Below, piece after piece: positions 9,143 through 20,189 of a DNA stretch of 64,000 nt. Each line of letters starts with the position of its first letter. Position 1 is the first letter of the stretch. The stretch lies in contig NZ_RCVM01000002.1 in assembly GCF_003686955.1 (NCBI RefSeq), positions 124,001-188,000 on the forward strand. Reading direction: 5' to 3'. The notes under the pieces are model-generated. The model worked only from the letters and a program-made list of their open reading frames with translations. It had not been told where the DNA came from and searched no databases. The position numbers were made by a program, and so were the translations under genes. The DNA comes from Streptococcus hillyeri (GTDB taxonomy: Bacteria; Bacillota; Bacilli; Lactobacillales; Streptococcaceae).

Positions 9143-10096
9143 ATGAGTTTAAACTTATTAGCTTTATTGATTTCGCAGATGTTAATCTATTCAGCACCTT
9201 TGATTTTTACCAGTCTTGGAGGAGTATTCTCTGAACGTGCAGGTATTGTTAACGTTGGTCTTGAAGGGACAATGGTTATCGGTGCCTTTGCAGGTGTCGT
9301 ATTTAACATTGAATTTGCGGAACAATTCGGCAGCGTAACACCACTTTTGGCAGTATTAATTGGTGGGCTTGTTGGAATCTTGTTCCAGTTGATTCATGCC
9401 ACTGCGACGGTTCTTTTCCGAGCAGACCACGTCGTGTCTGGTACAGTACTTAATCTTTTAGCACCAGCCTTCTCAGTCTTTCTCGTTAAAGTTATCTACG
9501 GTAAAGGTCAAACAGACTCAATTCGTCAGTCATTTGGTAAATTCTCTTTCCCAGTGCTAGAAAATGTTCCTGTTCTTGGTGAACTATTCTTCAAGAATAC
9601 TAGCTTGATGGGGTATGTTGCTATTCTAACAGCTTTCACTGCTTGGTTTGTGCTTTATAAGACTCGTTTTGGTCTTAGACTCCGTTCGGTGGGGGAACAT
9701 CCTCAGGCGGCTGATACACTTGGGATAAATGTCTACAAAATGCGTTTTGCAGGCGTAATGATTGCAGGATTCCTTGGAGGAGTTGGTGGAGCAGTAAGTG
9801 CTCAATCTGTGAACATTAACTTCTCAGCAACGACTATCGTTGGTTCTGGATTTATCGCCCTTGCAGCTGTGATTTTCGGTAAATGGAATCCGCTTGGTGC
9901 TATGCTCGCTAGTCTTTTCTTCGGACTTTCTCAGAGTTTGGCGGTTATTGGAAGCCAATTGCCTGGATTACAAAATATTCCAACCGTTTACCTTCAAATG
10001 GCTCCTTACCTAATTACAGTGATTGCTCTTGCAGCATTCTTTGGTAAAGCTGTTGCTCCAAAAGCAGATGGTGTTAACTATATTAAAACTAAATAA
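9143..10096 (+). CDS. Nucleoside ABC transporter permease 2
   Basis: A 317-residue second permease (NupC/RbsC class) with the loop R-S-V-G-E-H-P-x-A-A-D-T-L-G and Gly/Ala-rich membrane segments. Its ribosome site AAAGGAGGTAAG is inside the end of the previous gene. It closes the salvage block; a terminator follows directly. Confidence 0.92.
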   Translation: MSLNLLALLISQMLIYSAPLIFTSLGGVFSERAGIVNVGLEGTMVIGAFAGVVFNIEFAEQFGSVTPLLAVLIGGLVGILFQLIHATATVLFRADHVVSGTVLNLLAPAFSVFLVKVIYGKGQTDSIRQSFGKFSFPVLENVPVLGELFFKNTSLMGYVAILTAFTAWFVLYKTRFGLRLRSVGEHPQAADTLGINVYKMRFAGVMIAGFLGGVGGAVSAQSVNINFSATTIVGSGFIALAAVIFGKWNPLGAMLASLFFGLSQSLAVIGSQLPGLQNIPTVYLQMAPYLITVIALAAFFGKAVAPKADGVNYIKTK

Positions 10097-10100
10097 TCCT

Positions 10101-10136
10101 AAAATGAGGTTAGTAAAACACTAATCTCATTTTTTA
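10101..10136 (+). terminator. Terminator of the nucleoside transport operon
   Basis: Stem AAAATGAG-TTAGT with ACTAA-CTCAT followed by a T-run, 5 nt after the last permease. Confidence 0.85.
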
Positions 10137-10167
10137 CATAAAATCATTTAGTAGGGGAGGGAGTGAC

Positions 10168-10676
10168 TAATACTCATCCAAAATCAAAATTAGCAGTTTA
10201 AATCAAATCAAGAACCAATAAATGGATTGATTTTCCAGAGCTTCTTTCGCCATAGTGGTATTCTTATTAGTAAAACTGTCCAGTGGACAGTTTTAGCCCA
10301 AGCTCAGAAATAAAAGAGCGGGGGTAATTGGCTTGATAAGAACGGACTTTTTGGGAGAACTACAGAAATTGAGAATCAATTTCGTAGTAGTTCCCCCGCA
10401 AGGATGATTAGGTTGGACGCTGTCGAGTAGTCGACAAGTACAGCCAATCATCTACTGAGATAGAGAGGCTCAAATCTAGCAATGAAACTCCGTAGGAGGT
10501 TTTGACACTGACTTAGTCAGTTATATTTCCCACCTCAAAAGGTTCCCCAAACCTTATCGACTGTGACGAACTCTGTTCGTCTTATTTCCCACCTCCAAAG
10601 GTCTCCCAGACCTTTGGAGCGTCCGCACTTTTAAGAAAGAAACAAAAAGTAATTTTTGATTTTTGTTAAGTATAAA
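10168..10676. repeat. Composite BOX-like repeat, copy 1
   Basis: This 0.5-kb gene-free stretch matches 23968-24434 and 44811-45268. Order: a boxA-like head TACTCATCCAAAATCAAAA, an AAACTGTCC/GGACAGTTT palindrome, a long hairpin 10353-10397, a second hairpin 10403-10452, then two tandem tail modules. The tail hairpins are 10508-10520, a variant GACGAAC/GTTCGTC at 10565-10581, and CTCCAAAGGTCT/AGACCTTTGGAG at 10593-10619. Its last 60 nt (GCGTCCGCACTTTTAAG onward) match only the 45-kb copy. Confidence 0.85.
10353..10452 (+). ncRNA. Candidate structured RNA block within the repeat: two adjacent hairpins
   Basis: Hairpin one is a GAACTAC and GAAATTG stem closing on CAATTTC and GTAGTTC (10353-10397). 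Hairpin two has GATGATT pairing with AATCATC, GGTTG with CAGCC and TGTCGA with TCGACA (10403-10452). The same block occurs at 24161-24260 and 45004-45103. In the 24-kb copy the T-G pair of hairpin two becomes G-T. Whether it is transcribed as a separate RNA is not shown. Confidence 0.4.
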
Positions 10677-10716
10677 TATTTTTTTCAATTTGCCATGTGA
10701 TAGTGAGCAAATATAT

Positions 10717-10743
10717 GGAAAGCGCTTGTAATATGTGATAAAA
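10717..10743 (+). promoter_or_regulatory. Candidate cre (CcpA) site and -10 of nox
   Basis: GGAAAGCGCTTGTA (10717-10730) fits the core of the CcpA cre consensus (GAAARCGYTT). A TAAAAT at 10738-10743 with TG at -15 could be the -10. The cre overlaps the -35 region, so repression is expected if it is real. No clear -35 is seen. Confidence 0.5.
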
Positions 10744-10784
10744 TAGAGTAGTAAAATAATATATTTTTGAAAGAGGATTTTACT

Positions 10785-12155
10785 ATGTCTAAAATCGTTG
10801 TTGTAGGTGCCAACCATGCTGGTACAGCTGCTATTAAAACCATGTTAACAAACTATGGTGATGCTAATGAGATTGTTGTTTTCGACCAAAACTCAAATAT
10901 TTCATTCTTAGGATGTGGTATGGCTCTTTGGATCGGTGAACAAATTTCTGGTCCAGAAGGATTGTTCTACTCAGATAAAGAAGAACTTGAATCACTTGGT
11001 GCAACTGTTTACATGGAATCACCAGTTTCAGCTATTGATTATGAGGCTAAAACTGTTACAGCTCTTGTAAATGGTAAAGAGCATGTTGAAAGCTACGACA
11101 AATTGCTTTTTGCGACAGGTTCACAACCAATCTTGCCACCAATTAAAGGTGCTGAAATTAAAGAAGGCTCACTTGAATTTGAAGCAACTCTTGAAAATCT
11201 TCAATTTGTTAAATTGTACCAAAACTCAGCAGATGTTATTCAAAAACTTGAGAACAAAGACATTAACCGTGTTGCCGTTGTAGGTGCTGGTTATATCGGT
11301 GTTGAGCTTGCTGAGGCATTCCAACGCAAAGGTAAAGAAGTTGTTCTTATCGATGTTGTTGATACTTGTCTTGCTGGCTACTATGATCGTGATTTGTCTG
11401 ATCTTATGGCGAAAAACATGGAAGAGCATGGTATTAAACTTGCCTTCGGTGAGACTGTTAAAGAAGTTGCTGGTGATGGTAAAGTTGAAAAAATCATTAC
11501 TGATAAAAATGAATACGATGTTGACATGGTAATCCTTGCTGTTGGTTTCCGTCCAAACACTGCTTTCGCAGGTGAAGGTATTGAGCGCTTCCGCAATGGT
11601 GCATTCCTTGTAAACAAACGCCAACAAACATCACTTCCAGATGTTTATGCTATCGGTGACTGTGCTACAATCTACGACAATGCTACTGGTGACACAAGTT
11701 ATATCGCCCTTGCTTCAAACGCTGTTCGTACAGGTATCGTAGCAGCTCACAACATCTGTGGAACTGACCTTGAAGGTATTGGTGTACAAGGTTCAAACGG
11801 TATTTCAATCTATGGTCTTAACCTTGTTTCAACTGGTTTAACGCTTGAAAAAGCAACTCGCCTTGGTATCAACGCTGCTGTAACTGAATACACTGACAAT
11901 CAAAAACCAGAATTCATTGAGCATGGTAACTTCCCAGTAACACTTAAAATCGTTTACGATAAAGATTCACGCCGTATCCTTGGTGCGCAAATGGCTGCAC
12001 GTGAAGATATCTCTATGGGTATCCACATGTTCTCACTTGCTATCCAAGAAGGTGTTACTATTGAGAAATTGGCATTGACAGATATTTTCTTCTTGCCACA
12101 TTTCAACAAACCATACAACTACATCACAATGGCAGCACTTGGTGCAAAAGACTAA
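10785..12155 (+). CDS. nox: Water-forming NADH oxidase
   Basis: A 456-residue flavoprotein that reduces O2 to water with NADH, regenerating NAD+ and removing oxygen. FAD motif G-A-N-H-A-G-T-A (8-15) and redox-active Cys44 in F-L-G-C-G-M-A are present, as is the NAD-binding [10 protein letters not shown] frame-open ATG 18 nt upstream is ignored because AAAGAGGA precedes the ATG at 10785. It is monocistronic, with a strong terminator. Confidence 0.95.
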   Translation: MSKIVVVGANHAGTAAIKTMLTNYGDANEIVVFDQNSNISFLGCGMALWIGEQISGPEGLFYSDKEELESLGATVYMESPVSAIDYEAKTVTALVNGKEHVESYDKLLFATGSQPILPPIKGAEIKEGSLEFEATLENLQFVKLYQNSADVIQKLENKDINRVAVVGAGYIGVELAEAFQRKGKEVVLIDVVDTCLAGYYDRDLSDLMAKNMEEHGIKLAFGETVKEVAGDGKVEKIITDKNEYDVDMVILAVGFRPNTAFAGEGIERFRNGAFLVNKRQQTSLPDVYAIGDCATIYDNATGDTSYIALASNAVRTGIVAAHNICGTDLEGIGVQGSNGISIYGLNLVSTGLTLEKATRLGINAAVTEYTDNQKPEFIEHGNFPVTLKIVYDKDSRRILGAQMAAREDISMGIHMFSLAIQEGVTIEKLALTDIFFLPHFNKPYNYITMAALGAKD

Positions 12156-12170
12156 TTTGTGATTAGCATG

Positions 12171-12198
12171 CAAACCAGCCGATTGGCTGGTTTTTTTG
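12171..12198 (+). terminator. nox terminator
   Basis: AAACCAGCC-GATT-GGCTGGTTTTTTT hairpin with a T-run, 16 nt after the stop. Confidence 0.9.
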
Positions 12199-12248
12199 AC
12201 GCTTATTTTTCCCTATGCTATAATGTGTCTTAGAAATGGAGAGATATT

Positions 12249-13106
12249 ATGCTACGAGAAGCTACTCTTAGTGATATTAAAAGATATGGTGACACCTTTT
12301 ATCAACTAGGTTTAAATCCATTAACATCAGGTTACCCAGCCTATTTTGATGGGACAAAGACTAAGGATGATTTTGAAAGATTGTTGATGAGGCGATTAGA
12401 ACATGAGAATAGTAGGTTATTGATTGCAGAGTTTGAAGGACAAGTAGAAGGGATTATTGGGTATTTTTACCTGCCTGATGACAAGTATTTGCAAGTTGAT
12501 CTGTTAAATCTATCTTATCATGCTGACATACATCTTACGGAGTTGGTTGAGCACTTAGAATCACATTTTAAAGATTTTCAGATACTTTTTGGCATTGATG
12601 CGAGAAATGCGACTTATCAATCAGTTTTAAAGGATAAGGGGTGGATTGCAGAAGCACCTCAAGTCGTCAATCTGTTAGAAGAACCGTTTATAAGATGTGA
12701 GCCATGTGCTGTTAAGTCAGATATTATCCGTGTCAGCCATTCTAATCAGTTACACTTTCAATCTCTGTTTCCACGGGATAACTCTGAAAATGTTTAGTGG
12801 TCACCTGAACGATTGATGGAAGAATTAGACAATTGGGTAATCTATTTGTTTCCTGATAAAGGTGCCCTTTGGGCAAGACCATTTGGGGATTGTCAAATGG
12901 AAATTTATGGCTATGTCATTGCTGAACAAATGGCTGATGATTCTCAAAGCATTCTTCGTGAGTTACTTTATACTCTTATAGAAGAAGCACGTCAGTCAGG
13001 TATTCGACAAATATTATTTTTTAGTGATGAAAAGGAGTGCGAGCTGTTAAGAGCTTTAGGGTTTAAAGAAAGAGGAACTTATCTTTGCTATGTTAAGACT
13101 TTGTAG
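12249..13106 (+). pseudogene. GNAT-type acetyltransferase-like gene broken by an in-frame amber codon
   Basis: One reading frame runs from the ATG at 12249 (GGAGATATT site) to 13106, interrupted only by TAG at 12795-12797. Without it the product would be about 285 residues. The second half (E-E-L-D-N-W, then A-L-G-F-K-E-R-G) looks like the C-terminal part of an acetyltransferase with the typical L-x-x-L-G-F-x-x-x-G ending. The first part resembles no specific family I can name. Either it is a decayed gene or readthrough occurs; the first is likelier. Confidence 0.75.
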
Positions 13107-13180
13107 ATGGTTTCTTTTATGAATGTGCTTGAATTAAAAATAATCCAAATATTGTTATCGGATTTATTAGAATAATAAAA

Positions 13181-13369
13181 AGAGGTTGGGACATAAATAT
13201 CTCAACCTTCTATTTTTAATGGTAATAACAGATTGACGCAGTGGTTGATTGGAGGTCCTAAACCCTTGCTACGCAATCGTTAGCGGCCATCCTAATCAAC
13301 TGTGCGGAGGTGGGACGACGAAGTCAATTTCTTCGAAATCATGACTTCTGTCCCACTCTCTTTTTGACA
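13181..13369. repeat. Intergenic repeat family B, copy 1, with terminator-like ends
   Basis: This matches 44537-44773 almost base for base, except that this copy lacks about 60 nt in the middle. It opens with an AGGTTGGGA/CTCAACCT terminator-like stem and ends with a GTGGGAC/GTCCCAC stem around a palindromic core. Its first part also resembles 23852-23967 after ffh. Confidence 0.8.
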
Positions 13370-13689
13370 TTTAAGTAAAGAATATAGATTGCTATTAAAA
13401 AATAGATGACAATGGTGTAATAATGAGACAATGGCTTACCTAAACCAATAATCAGCATGATGCAAGGATAACTGAGGGTGACTATTACAGTAGCTAGAAG
13501 ATATTTGATACTTTCTTTTGAAATAGCTTTCCAATCGTAACTAATCCCTACAAATAGGGGAGTAAGATGCACAAGTGGTCCTAAGGTAGTTTTTTCAAAA
13601 AATGTTAGTAAATAACAGAAAAGTATGAGAATTAGCATAAGATAAAACAATCTTTTACTAAACTCTTCAGAAACTGGACGTTTTTTCAT
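13339..13689 (-). CDS. Small membrane protein of unknown function
   Basis: A 116-residue protein with four predicted hydrophobic segments, at about residues 13-28, 38-50, 62-82 and 88-108, and a basic N-terminus (M-K-K-R-P). I do not recognise the family. Its last residues (about R-V-G-Q-K-S) are encoded by the end of the adjoining repeat B, so the original C-terminus may have been replaced by repeat insertion. No operon partner; upstream is 273 nt with nothing I can name. Confidence 0.6.
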   Translation of the reverse strand: MKKRPVSEEFSKRLFYLMLILILFCYLLTFFEKTTLGPLVHLTPLFVGISYDWKAISKESIKYLLATVIVTLSYPCIMLIIGLGKPLSHYYTIVIYFLIAIYILYLNVKKRVGQKS

Positions 13690-13920
13690 TGTAGACCTCT
13701 GTAGTTATTTATATTGATTACATAATACAATGAATGAAGGTATTTGTCAACGAGAGATAGAAATCTTTAATATTTCATAATATTTGCTTCCTCTAGTATA
13801 AGAAAAATCTTTAAACCGTCTGAAATATTGTAATAGAAGCACTTTGAGGCAGCTGGTGATTGGAAGCTAACGATACAAAAGATTCTAATTGTAGGTGCTT
13901 GAACAATCATTAAAACATAT

Positions 13921-13958
13921 AAAAAAGACTAGGAATAGCAGTATTCCAGTCTTTTTCA
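13921..13958 (-). terminator. ldh terminator
   Basis: Inverted repeat AAAAGACT-GGAATA with TATTCC-AGTCTTTTT just downstream of the leftward ldh stop. Confidence 0.85.
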
Positions 13959-13962
13959 GAGA

Positions 13963-14994
<1,032 letters not shown>

Positions 14995-15136
14995 CTATTC
15001 TACCATGTTCTTTGCTGTTTGTCACGGAAGAAAGAAGAAAAATGAAAATTGCTTACAGAAAGCGATACCAATACAGATTTTCCAAGGAATTTATGATATA
15101 ATAATAAAGACTTTTGAAAAGAAAAGAGGCATGTAC

Positions 15137-17593
15137 ATGCAAGATAAAAACTTGGTAGATGTTAATCTAACGAGTGAGATGAAGACGAGTTTTATTGACT
15201 ATGCGATGAGCGTTATTGTGGCACGTGCCCTACCTGATGTTCGTGATGGTCTAAAACCGGTACATCGCCGTATTTTGTACGGGATGAACGAACTTGGTGT
15301 TACTCCAGATAAACCTCATAAAAAATCGGCCCGTATTACCGGGGATGTTATGGGTAAATATCACCCGCACGGTGACAGTTCTATCTATGAAGCTATGGTT
15401 CGTATGGCTCAGTGGTGGAGTTATCGTCACATGTTGGTTGATGGTCATGGAAACTTTGGTTCTATGGATGGAGATGGTGCGGCCGCTCAACGTTATACGG
15501 AAGCGCGCATGAGCAAAATCGCTCTAGAAATGCTCCGTGACATCAATAAGAACACGGTTGATTTTCAGGATAACTATGATGGTTCTGAACGTGAGCCACT
15601 AGTGTTACCGGCACGATTTCCTAATCTTCTCGTTAATGGAGCGACAGGTATCGCTGTTGGTATGGCAACCAACATTCCACCGCATAACCTTGGAGAATCC
15701 ATTGATGCGGTTAAATTAGTAATGGATAATCCAGAAGTCACAACACGTGATTTGATGGAAGTAATGCCTGGTCCAGACTTCCCAACAGGGGCTCTTGTTA
15801 TGGGGAAATCAGGTATTCATCGTGCCTATGAAACCGGTAAAGGATCAATTGTTTTACGTTCTCGTACAGAAATTGAATTGACTAAGACTGGTCGTGAACG
15901 CATTGTTGTCACAGAGTTTCCGTATGGTGTCAATAAAACAAAGGTTCACGAGCATATTGTTCGTTTGGCACAGGAAAAACGCATTGAAGGAATCACAGCT
16001 GTTCGTGATGAATCGAGTCGTGAAGGTGTTCGTTTTGTCATTGAAGTTCGTCGTGATGCGTCAGCTAATGTGATTTTAAATAATCTGTTTAAACTAACAA
16101 GTTTGCAGACAAACTTTAGTTTCAATATGTTGGCTATTGAAAAGGGAGTGCCAAAAATTCTCTCCCTACGTCAGATTATTGACAATTATATTGCTCACCA
16201 AAAAGAAGTGATTGTTCGTCGGACGCGTTTTGATAAAGAGAAAGCAGAAGCGCGTGCACATATCTTAGAAGGATTGTTAGTCGCACTTGATCACCTTGAT
16301 GAAGTGATTGCGATTATCCGTGGTAGTCAGACTGATGCCGAGGCACAAGCAGAGCTGATGAGTCGTTTTGAGTTGTCAGAGCGTCAAAGTCAGGCGATTT
16401 TGGATATGCGTCTGCGTCGTTTGACAGGATTGGAACGCGATAAAATTCAATCTGAATATGATGATTTGTTGACTTTAATTGCAGATTTGGCTGATATTTT
16501 GGCTAAGCCTGAACGTGTTGCGACAATTATCAAAGAAGAATTGGATGAAACCAAGCGTAAATATGCTGATGATCGTCGTACAGAGCTTATGGTCGGTGAG
16601 GTATTGTCACTAGAAGACGAAGATCTTATCGAAGAAGAAGATGTTCTCATCACTTTATCTAACAAAGGTTACATCAAATGCTTGGCTCAGGATGAATTCC
16701 GTGCCCAAAAACGTGGTGGACGTGGTGTTCAAGGAACAGGTGTTAATGATGATGACTTTGTCAAAGATTTGGTATCTACCTCGACACATGACCACTTGTT
16801 GTTCTTTACGAATATGGGACGTGTTTACCGCCTAAAAGCTTACGAAATCCCAGAATATGGTCGTACCGCAAAAGGTCTTCCTATTATCAATCTTTTGAAG
16901 CTTGATGAAGGGGAAACTATCCAGACGGTGATTAATTTAACGAAAGAAGACTTCAAAGATAAGCATTTCTTCTTCATCACCCAACAAGGGATTGTCAAAC
17001 GTACAAGTGTTTCTGAGTTTAATAACATTCGTCAAAATGGTTTGAAAGCCTTGGGCTTACGAGATGATGATCAATTGATTAATGTGATTTTAACGAATGG
17101 ACAAGATGACATTATCATTGGTACGAAAACAGGTTACTCTGTTCGTTTCCGTGAGGATAGTGTGCGAAGCATGAGCCGTGTTGCAACAGGTGTTAAAGGG
17201 ATTACCCTACGCGATGGAGATATCGTTGTTGGTGCGTCAGCTATTGCTCAAGATCAGGAAGTTCTTGTCATCACTGAAAAAGGTTATGGTAAACGTACCG
17301 CTGCAAGCGAATATCCAACTAAAGGTCGTGGCGGTAAAGGGATTAAAACTGCTAATATTACTGAGAAAAATGGACCACTTGCTGGGCTTGTCACAGTTAG
17401 TGGTGATGAGGATATTATGATTATCACCGATACTGGCGTCATGATCCGCACAGGCATTGAAAATATCTCTCAGACAGGACGTTCAACCCAAGGTGTTAAA
17501 GTGATGCGTTTGGATGAACAAGCTAAAATTGTGACCTTTGCTTTAGTGAAATCTGGAGCTACAGATGAGGATGGTGCTGATGAGACGGAATAA
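15137..17593 (+). CDS. gyrA: DNA gyrase subunit A
   Basis: An 818-residue breakage-reunion subunit of gyrase. The quinolone-resistance region reads [10 protein letters not shown] with Ser81 and Glu85 unaltered, so no classical fluoroquinolone substitution is present. The catalytic Tyr is in A-A-Q-R-Y-T-E, and the C-terminal half has the six-bladed DNA-wrapping repeats. ATGs at 15131 and further upstream are in frame, but AAAGAGG ends 7 nt before 15137. The gene overlaps srtA, as is usual in streptococci. Confidence 0.96.
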   Translation: MQDKNLVDVNLTSEMKTSFIDYAMSVIVARALPDVRDGLKPVHRRILYGMNELGVTPDKPHKKSARITGDVMGKYHPHGDSSIYEAMVRMAQWWSYRHMLVDGHGNFGSMDGDGAAAQRYTEARMSKIALEMLRDINKNTVDFQDNYDGSEREPLVLPARFPNLLVNGATGIAVGMATNIPPHNLGESIDAVKLVMDNPEVTTRDLMEVMPGPDFPTGALVMGKSGIHRAYETGKGSIVLRSRTEIELTKTGRERIVVTEFPYGVNKTKVHEHIVRLAQEKRIEGITAVRDESSREGVRFVIEVRRDASANVILNNLFKLTSLQTNFSFNMLAIEKGVPKILSLRQIIDNYIAHQKEVIVRRTRFDKEKAEARAHILEGLLVALDHLDEVIAIIRGSQTDAEAQAELMSRFELSERQSQAILDMRLRRLTGLERDKIQSEYDDLLTLIADLADILAKPERVATIIKEELDETKRKYADDRRTELMVGEVLSLEDEDLIEEEDVLITLSNKGYIKCLAQDEFRAQKRGGRGVQGTGVNDDDFVKDLVSTSTHDHLLFFTNMGRVYRLKAYEIPEYGRTAKGLPIINLLKLDEGETIQTVINLTKEDFKDKHFFFITQQGIVKRTSVSEFNNIRQNGLKALGLRDDDQLINVILTNGQDDIIIGTKTGYSVRFREDSVRSMSRVATGVKGITLRDGDIVVGASAIAQDQEVLVITEKGYGKRTAASEYPTKGRGGKGIKTANITEKNGPLAGLVTVSGDEDIMIITDTGVMIRTGIENISQTGRSTQGVKVMRLDEQAKIVTFALVKSGATDEDGADETE

Positions 17594-18317
17594 AAAGAAA
17601 ACCTTTAAAACGTTTTTACACAACACCCTAATTGTTCTTTTGTTTATTGTTGGTTTAGCATTGGTATTTAATAAATCCATTCGAAATACTTTGATTGCTT
17701 GGAATTCTAATAAATATCAAGTTTCTCAAGTTTCAAAGGAGACCATCAAAAAGAATAAGGAAAAAGAAGCGAGTTTTGATTTCTCAGCAGTTGAATCTGT
17801 CTCAACAGAATCCATTTTAAAATCTCAAATGGAAGCACAGCTTCTACCTGTAATAGGTGGTATAGCTATACCAGATTTAAAAATTAATTTGCCTATTTTT
17901 AAAGGTCTCGGTAACACTGAATTATCTTATGGTGCAGGTACCATGAAAGAAAGTCAGGTTATGGGACAAGGCAATTATACGCTGGCTAGCCATCATATTT
18001 TTTCGATGGTCGGTGCTTCAGATATGCTGTTTTCACCACTTGAGAGAGCTCAAAATGGTATGAAAATCTATCTGACTGACAAAGAATTTATTTACACTTA
18101 TGTGATTAACAGTGTAGAAATCGTTGAACCAGAGGCTATTTATGTCCTAGAAGATCATGAAGGTGTCAACGAAATCACACTAGTAACTTGTACAGATGCT
18201 GAGGCAACACAACGTACAATTGTGAAAGGTTTGCTTGAAACACAAGTGGCATTTAATGATGCGGATAAATCGATTCTCAAATCTTTTGAACAAAATTATA
18301 ACCAAGTTGCTTGGTGA
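17580..18317 (+). CDS. srtA: Sortase A (class A housekeeping sortase)
   Basis: A 245-residue membrane-anchored transpeptidase that cleaves LPXTG proteins and links them to the cell wall. It has an N-terminal basic patch, one membrane segment (about 15-31), L-A-S-H-H (catalytic His at 138-139), T-L-V-T-C-T-D (Cys204) and Arg212. In-frame ATGs at 17565 and 17571 are alternatives; 17580 was chosen because M-R-R-N-K-K-K resembles the start of other streptococcal SrtA proteins. It overlaps the end of gyrA, suggesting co-transcription. Confidence 0.93.
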   Translation: MRRNKKKTFKTFLHNTLIVLLFIVGLALVFNKSIRNTLIAWNSNKYQVSQVSKETIKKNKEKEASFDFSAVESVSTESILKSQMEAQLLPVIGGIAIPDLKINLPIFKGLGNTELSYGAGTMKESQVMGQGNYTLASHHIFSMVGASDMLFSPLERAQNGMKIYLTDKEFIYTYVINSVEIVEPEAIYVLEDHEGVNEITLVTCTDAEATQRTIVKGLLETQVAFNDADKSILKSFEQNYNQVAW

Positions 18318-18341
18318 GTTACATGATTGAAATAAGGTAAT

Positions 18342-18380
18342 AAAAAACGGTTCTTACTTATTAGAAGTAGGAACCATTTT
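18342..18380 (+). terminator. gyrA-srtA terminator
   Basis: Long stem GGTTC-TACTT with AAGTA-GAACC followed by ATTTTTT. Confidence 0.85.
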
Positions 18381-18457
18381 TTGTGTATATGGGGAAAATT
18401 CCGTTAATCAGATCAACATAATAAACTTATCGCATCTACGAATGCTGAAATTTATAA

Positions 18458-18488
18458 ACAATCCCCTACATGATTCATGCAGGGGGTT
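18458..18488 (-). terminator. Probable guaA terminator
   Basis: On the minus strand CCCCTGCATG pairs with CATGTAGGGG across a 3-nt loop, followed by an imperfect T-rich tract. It lies 37 nt after the guaA stop. Confidence 0.6.
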
Positions 18489-18525
18489 ATATCTCTATTA
18501 TTGAGTTAAAGATAATTACTAATCT

Positions 18526-20082
18526 TTACTCCCACTCAACAGTTGCAGGTGGTTTACTTGTGATATCATAGACGATACGGTTAACGTGGTCAACTTCGTT
18601 TACGATTCGGGTTGAGATTTTCTTAAGAACGTCCCAAGGGAGTTGCGCAAAATCAGCTGTCATGCCGTCGATAGAAGTGATGGCACGGATAGCGATGGTG
18701 TAGTCGTAGGTACGACCGTCACCCATAACCCCAACAGAACGGACACCAGTGTTTACAGTGAAGTACTGCCATACATCGCGGTCAAGGCCTGCTTTTGCAA
18801 TTTCTTCACGAAGGATAGCATCTGATTCACGAACCGTTTCAAGTTTTTCTTCAGTGATTTCACCCATCACACGAATTGCAAGACCTGGTCCTGGGAATGG
18901 CTGGCGCCAAACAACTTCATCTGGCATGCCAAGTGCAGTACCAAGTGCGCGTACTTCATCTTTAAACAAGGTGTTGAGTGGCTCAATGAGTTTGAACTGC
19001 ATATCTTCAGGAAGTCCACCAACGTTGTGGTGAGATTTGATGGTTTCGGCAGTTTCAGTACCTGATTCGATGATATCTGTGTAAAGGGTACCTTGTGCTA
19101 AGAAATCAACATCGGTGAGTTTACTTGCTTCATCGTCAAAGACGTAAACAAACTCATTACCAATAATTTTACGTTTTTTCTCAGGATCATCAACACCTGC
19201 TAAAAGACTCAAGAAGCGTTCTGCGGCATCAACACGGATAATATTAAGACCGAATTTGCCACCAAGCATTTCCATAACTTGGTCGCCTTCATTCTTACGA
19301 AGAAGGCCGTGGTCAACGAAGATACATGTTAACTGATCACCAATCGCACGTTGCAGAAGGACACCAACGACTGATGAATCTACCCCACCTGAAAGACCAA
19401 GGAGAACTTTTTTGTCTCCAACTGTTTCACGGATTTTAGCGATTTCCATGTCGATGAAGTTATCCATTGACCAGTCACCACGCGCACCGCAGATGTTTAC
19501 CGCAAAATTGCGAAGCATGTCATTACCGTAAACGGAGTGACGAACTTCTGGGTGGAATTGGATACCGTAGAAGTTTTTCTCAGTGTTTTCCATCGCAGCA
19601 AACGGGCAGTCAGCAGAGTCACCAACCAAGTGGAAACCTTCTGGAATCTCAGTGACGGCATCACCATGACTCATCAAAACAAGTTGTTCTTCAGGTGTTC
19701 CAGCAAATAGCTTAGATTCGGCACGAAGACGTAGTGTAGATTGACCATACTCACGGTTACCAGCTTCACCTGCTGGGACCACTTTCCCTCCAAGGGTATG
19801 TGTGATCAATTGCATACCATAACAGATTCCTAAAATGGGAATCCCAAGCTCAAAAATATCTTTGTCAATACCAAAGGCATTGTCAGCGTAGACAGAGTTA
19901 GGACCTCCTGAGAGGACGATTCCGATAGGATTGATGGCACGAAGCTCATCTGCTGTAATTTTATGGCTTTTAAGTTCTGAAAAAACACCAAATTCACGGA
20001 TACGACGCGCAATCAGTTGATTGTACTGGCTACCGTAATCGAGAACGATGATTTTTTGAACATCAGTCAACGTTTCAGTCAT
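18526..20082 (-). CDS. guaA: GMP synthase (glutamine-hydrolysing)
   Basis: A 518-residue enzyme aminating XMP to GMP. The N-terminal glutamine amidotransferase domain has Cys87 in G-I-C-Y-G-M and a F-H-P-E motif. The ATP pyrophosphatase domain has the P-loop L-S-G-G-V-D-S-S near residue 230. The C-terminal dimerisation domain ends K-P-P-A-T-V-E-W-E as expected. AAAGGGA precedes the ATG. It is monocistronic and leftward, between srtA and the GNAT gene. Confidence 0.97.
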   Translation of the reverse strand: MTETLTDVQKIIVLDYGSQYNQLIARRIREFGVFSELKSHKITADELRAINPIGIVLSGGPNSVYADNAFGIDKDIFELGIPILGICYGMQLITHTLGGKVVPAGEAGNREYGQSTLRLRAESKLFAGTPEEQLVLMSHGDAVTEIPEGFHLVGDSADCPFAAMENTEKNFYGIQFHPEVRHSVYGNDMLRNFAVNICGARGDWSMDNFIDMEIAKIRETVGDKKVLLGLSGGVDSSVVGVLLQRAIGDQLTCIFVDHGLLRKNEGDQVMEMLGGKFGLNIIRVDAAERFLSLLAGVDDPEKKRKIIGNEFVYVFDDEASKLTDVDFLAQGTLYTDIIESGTETAETIKSHHNVGGLPEDMQFKLIEPLNTLFKDEVRALGTALGMPDEVVWRQPFPGPGLAIRVMGEITEEKLETVRESDAILREEIAKAGLDRDVWQYFTVNTGVRSVGVMGDGRTYDYTIAIRAITSIDGMTADFAQLPWDVLKKISTRIVNEVDHVNRIVYDITSKPPATVEWE

Positions 20083-20177
20083 GGATTCCCTTTCTTTTTA
20101 CGTCAGATGTTATAGACGGTTTCTATTATTCTAGCATAAATTCTGGTTTTTTGCAGTCCTTTTTTTATTAAATATGG

Positions 20178-20183
20178 TAAACT
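20178..20183 (+). promoter_or_regulatory. Extended -10 of the GNAT gene, leaderless
   Basis: TATGGTAAACT (TGnTAAACT, -10 hexamer 20178-20183) ends 6 nt before the ATG, and there is no Shine-Dalgarno. Confidence 0.6.
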
Positions 20184-20189
20184 AATCTT

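Noticed and set aside
10255-10310. AAACTGTCC/GGACAGTTT palindrome as a protein operator
   Set aside because: It recurs inside all three long repeats and has no gene promoter next to it, so it is part of the repeat structure.
10681-10720. Possible Rex site upstream of nox (ATTTGC...GCAAAT)
   Set aside because: The inverted repeat has a 13-nt spacer and does not match the Rex consensus TTGTGA-N-TCACAA; only the cre core is retained.
10554-10817. Leftward 87-codon frame upstream of nox
   Set aside because: It lies within the BOX-like repeat tail and promoter, its composition follows the repeat hairpins, and a similar frame occurs at 45103-45303 only because the repeat is copied there.
15350-15410. 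Quinolone-resistance change in GyrA
   Set aside because: Ser81 and Glu85 are the wild-type residues.
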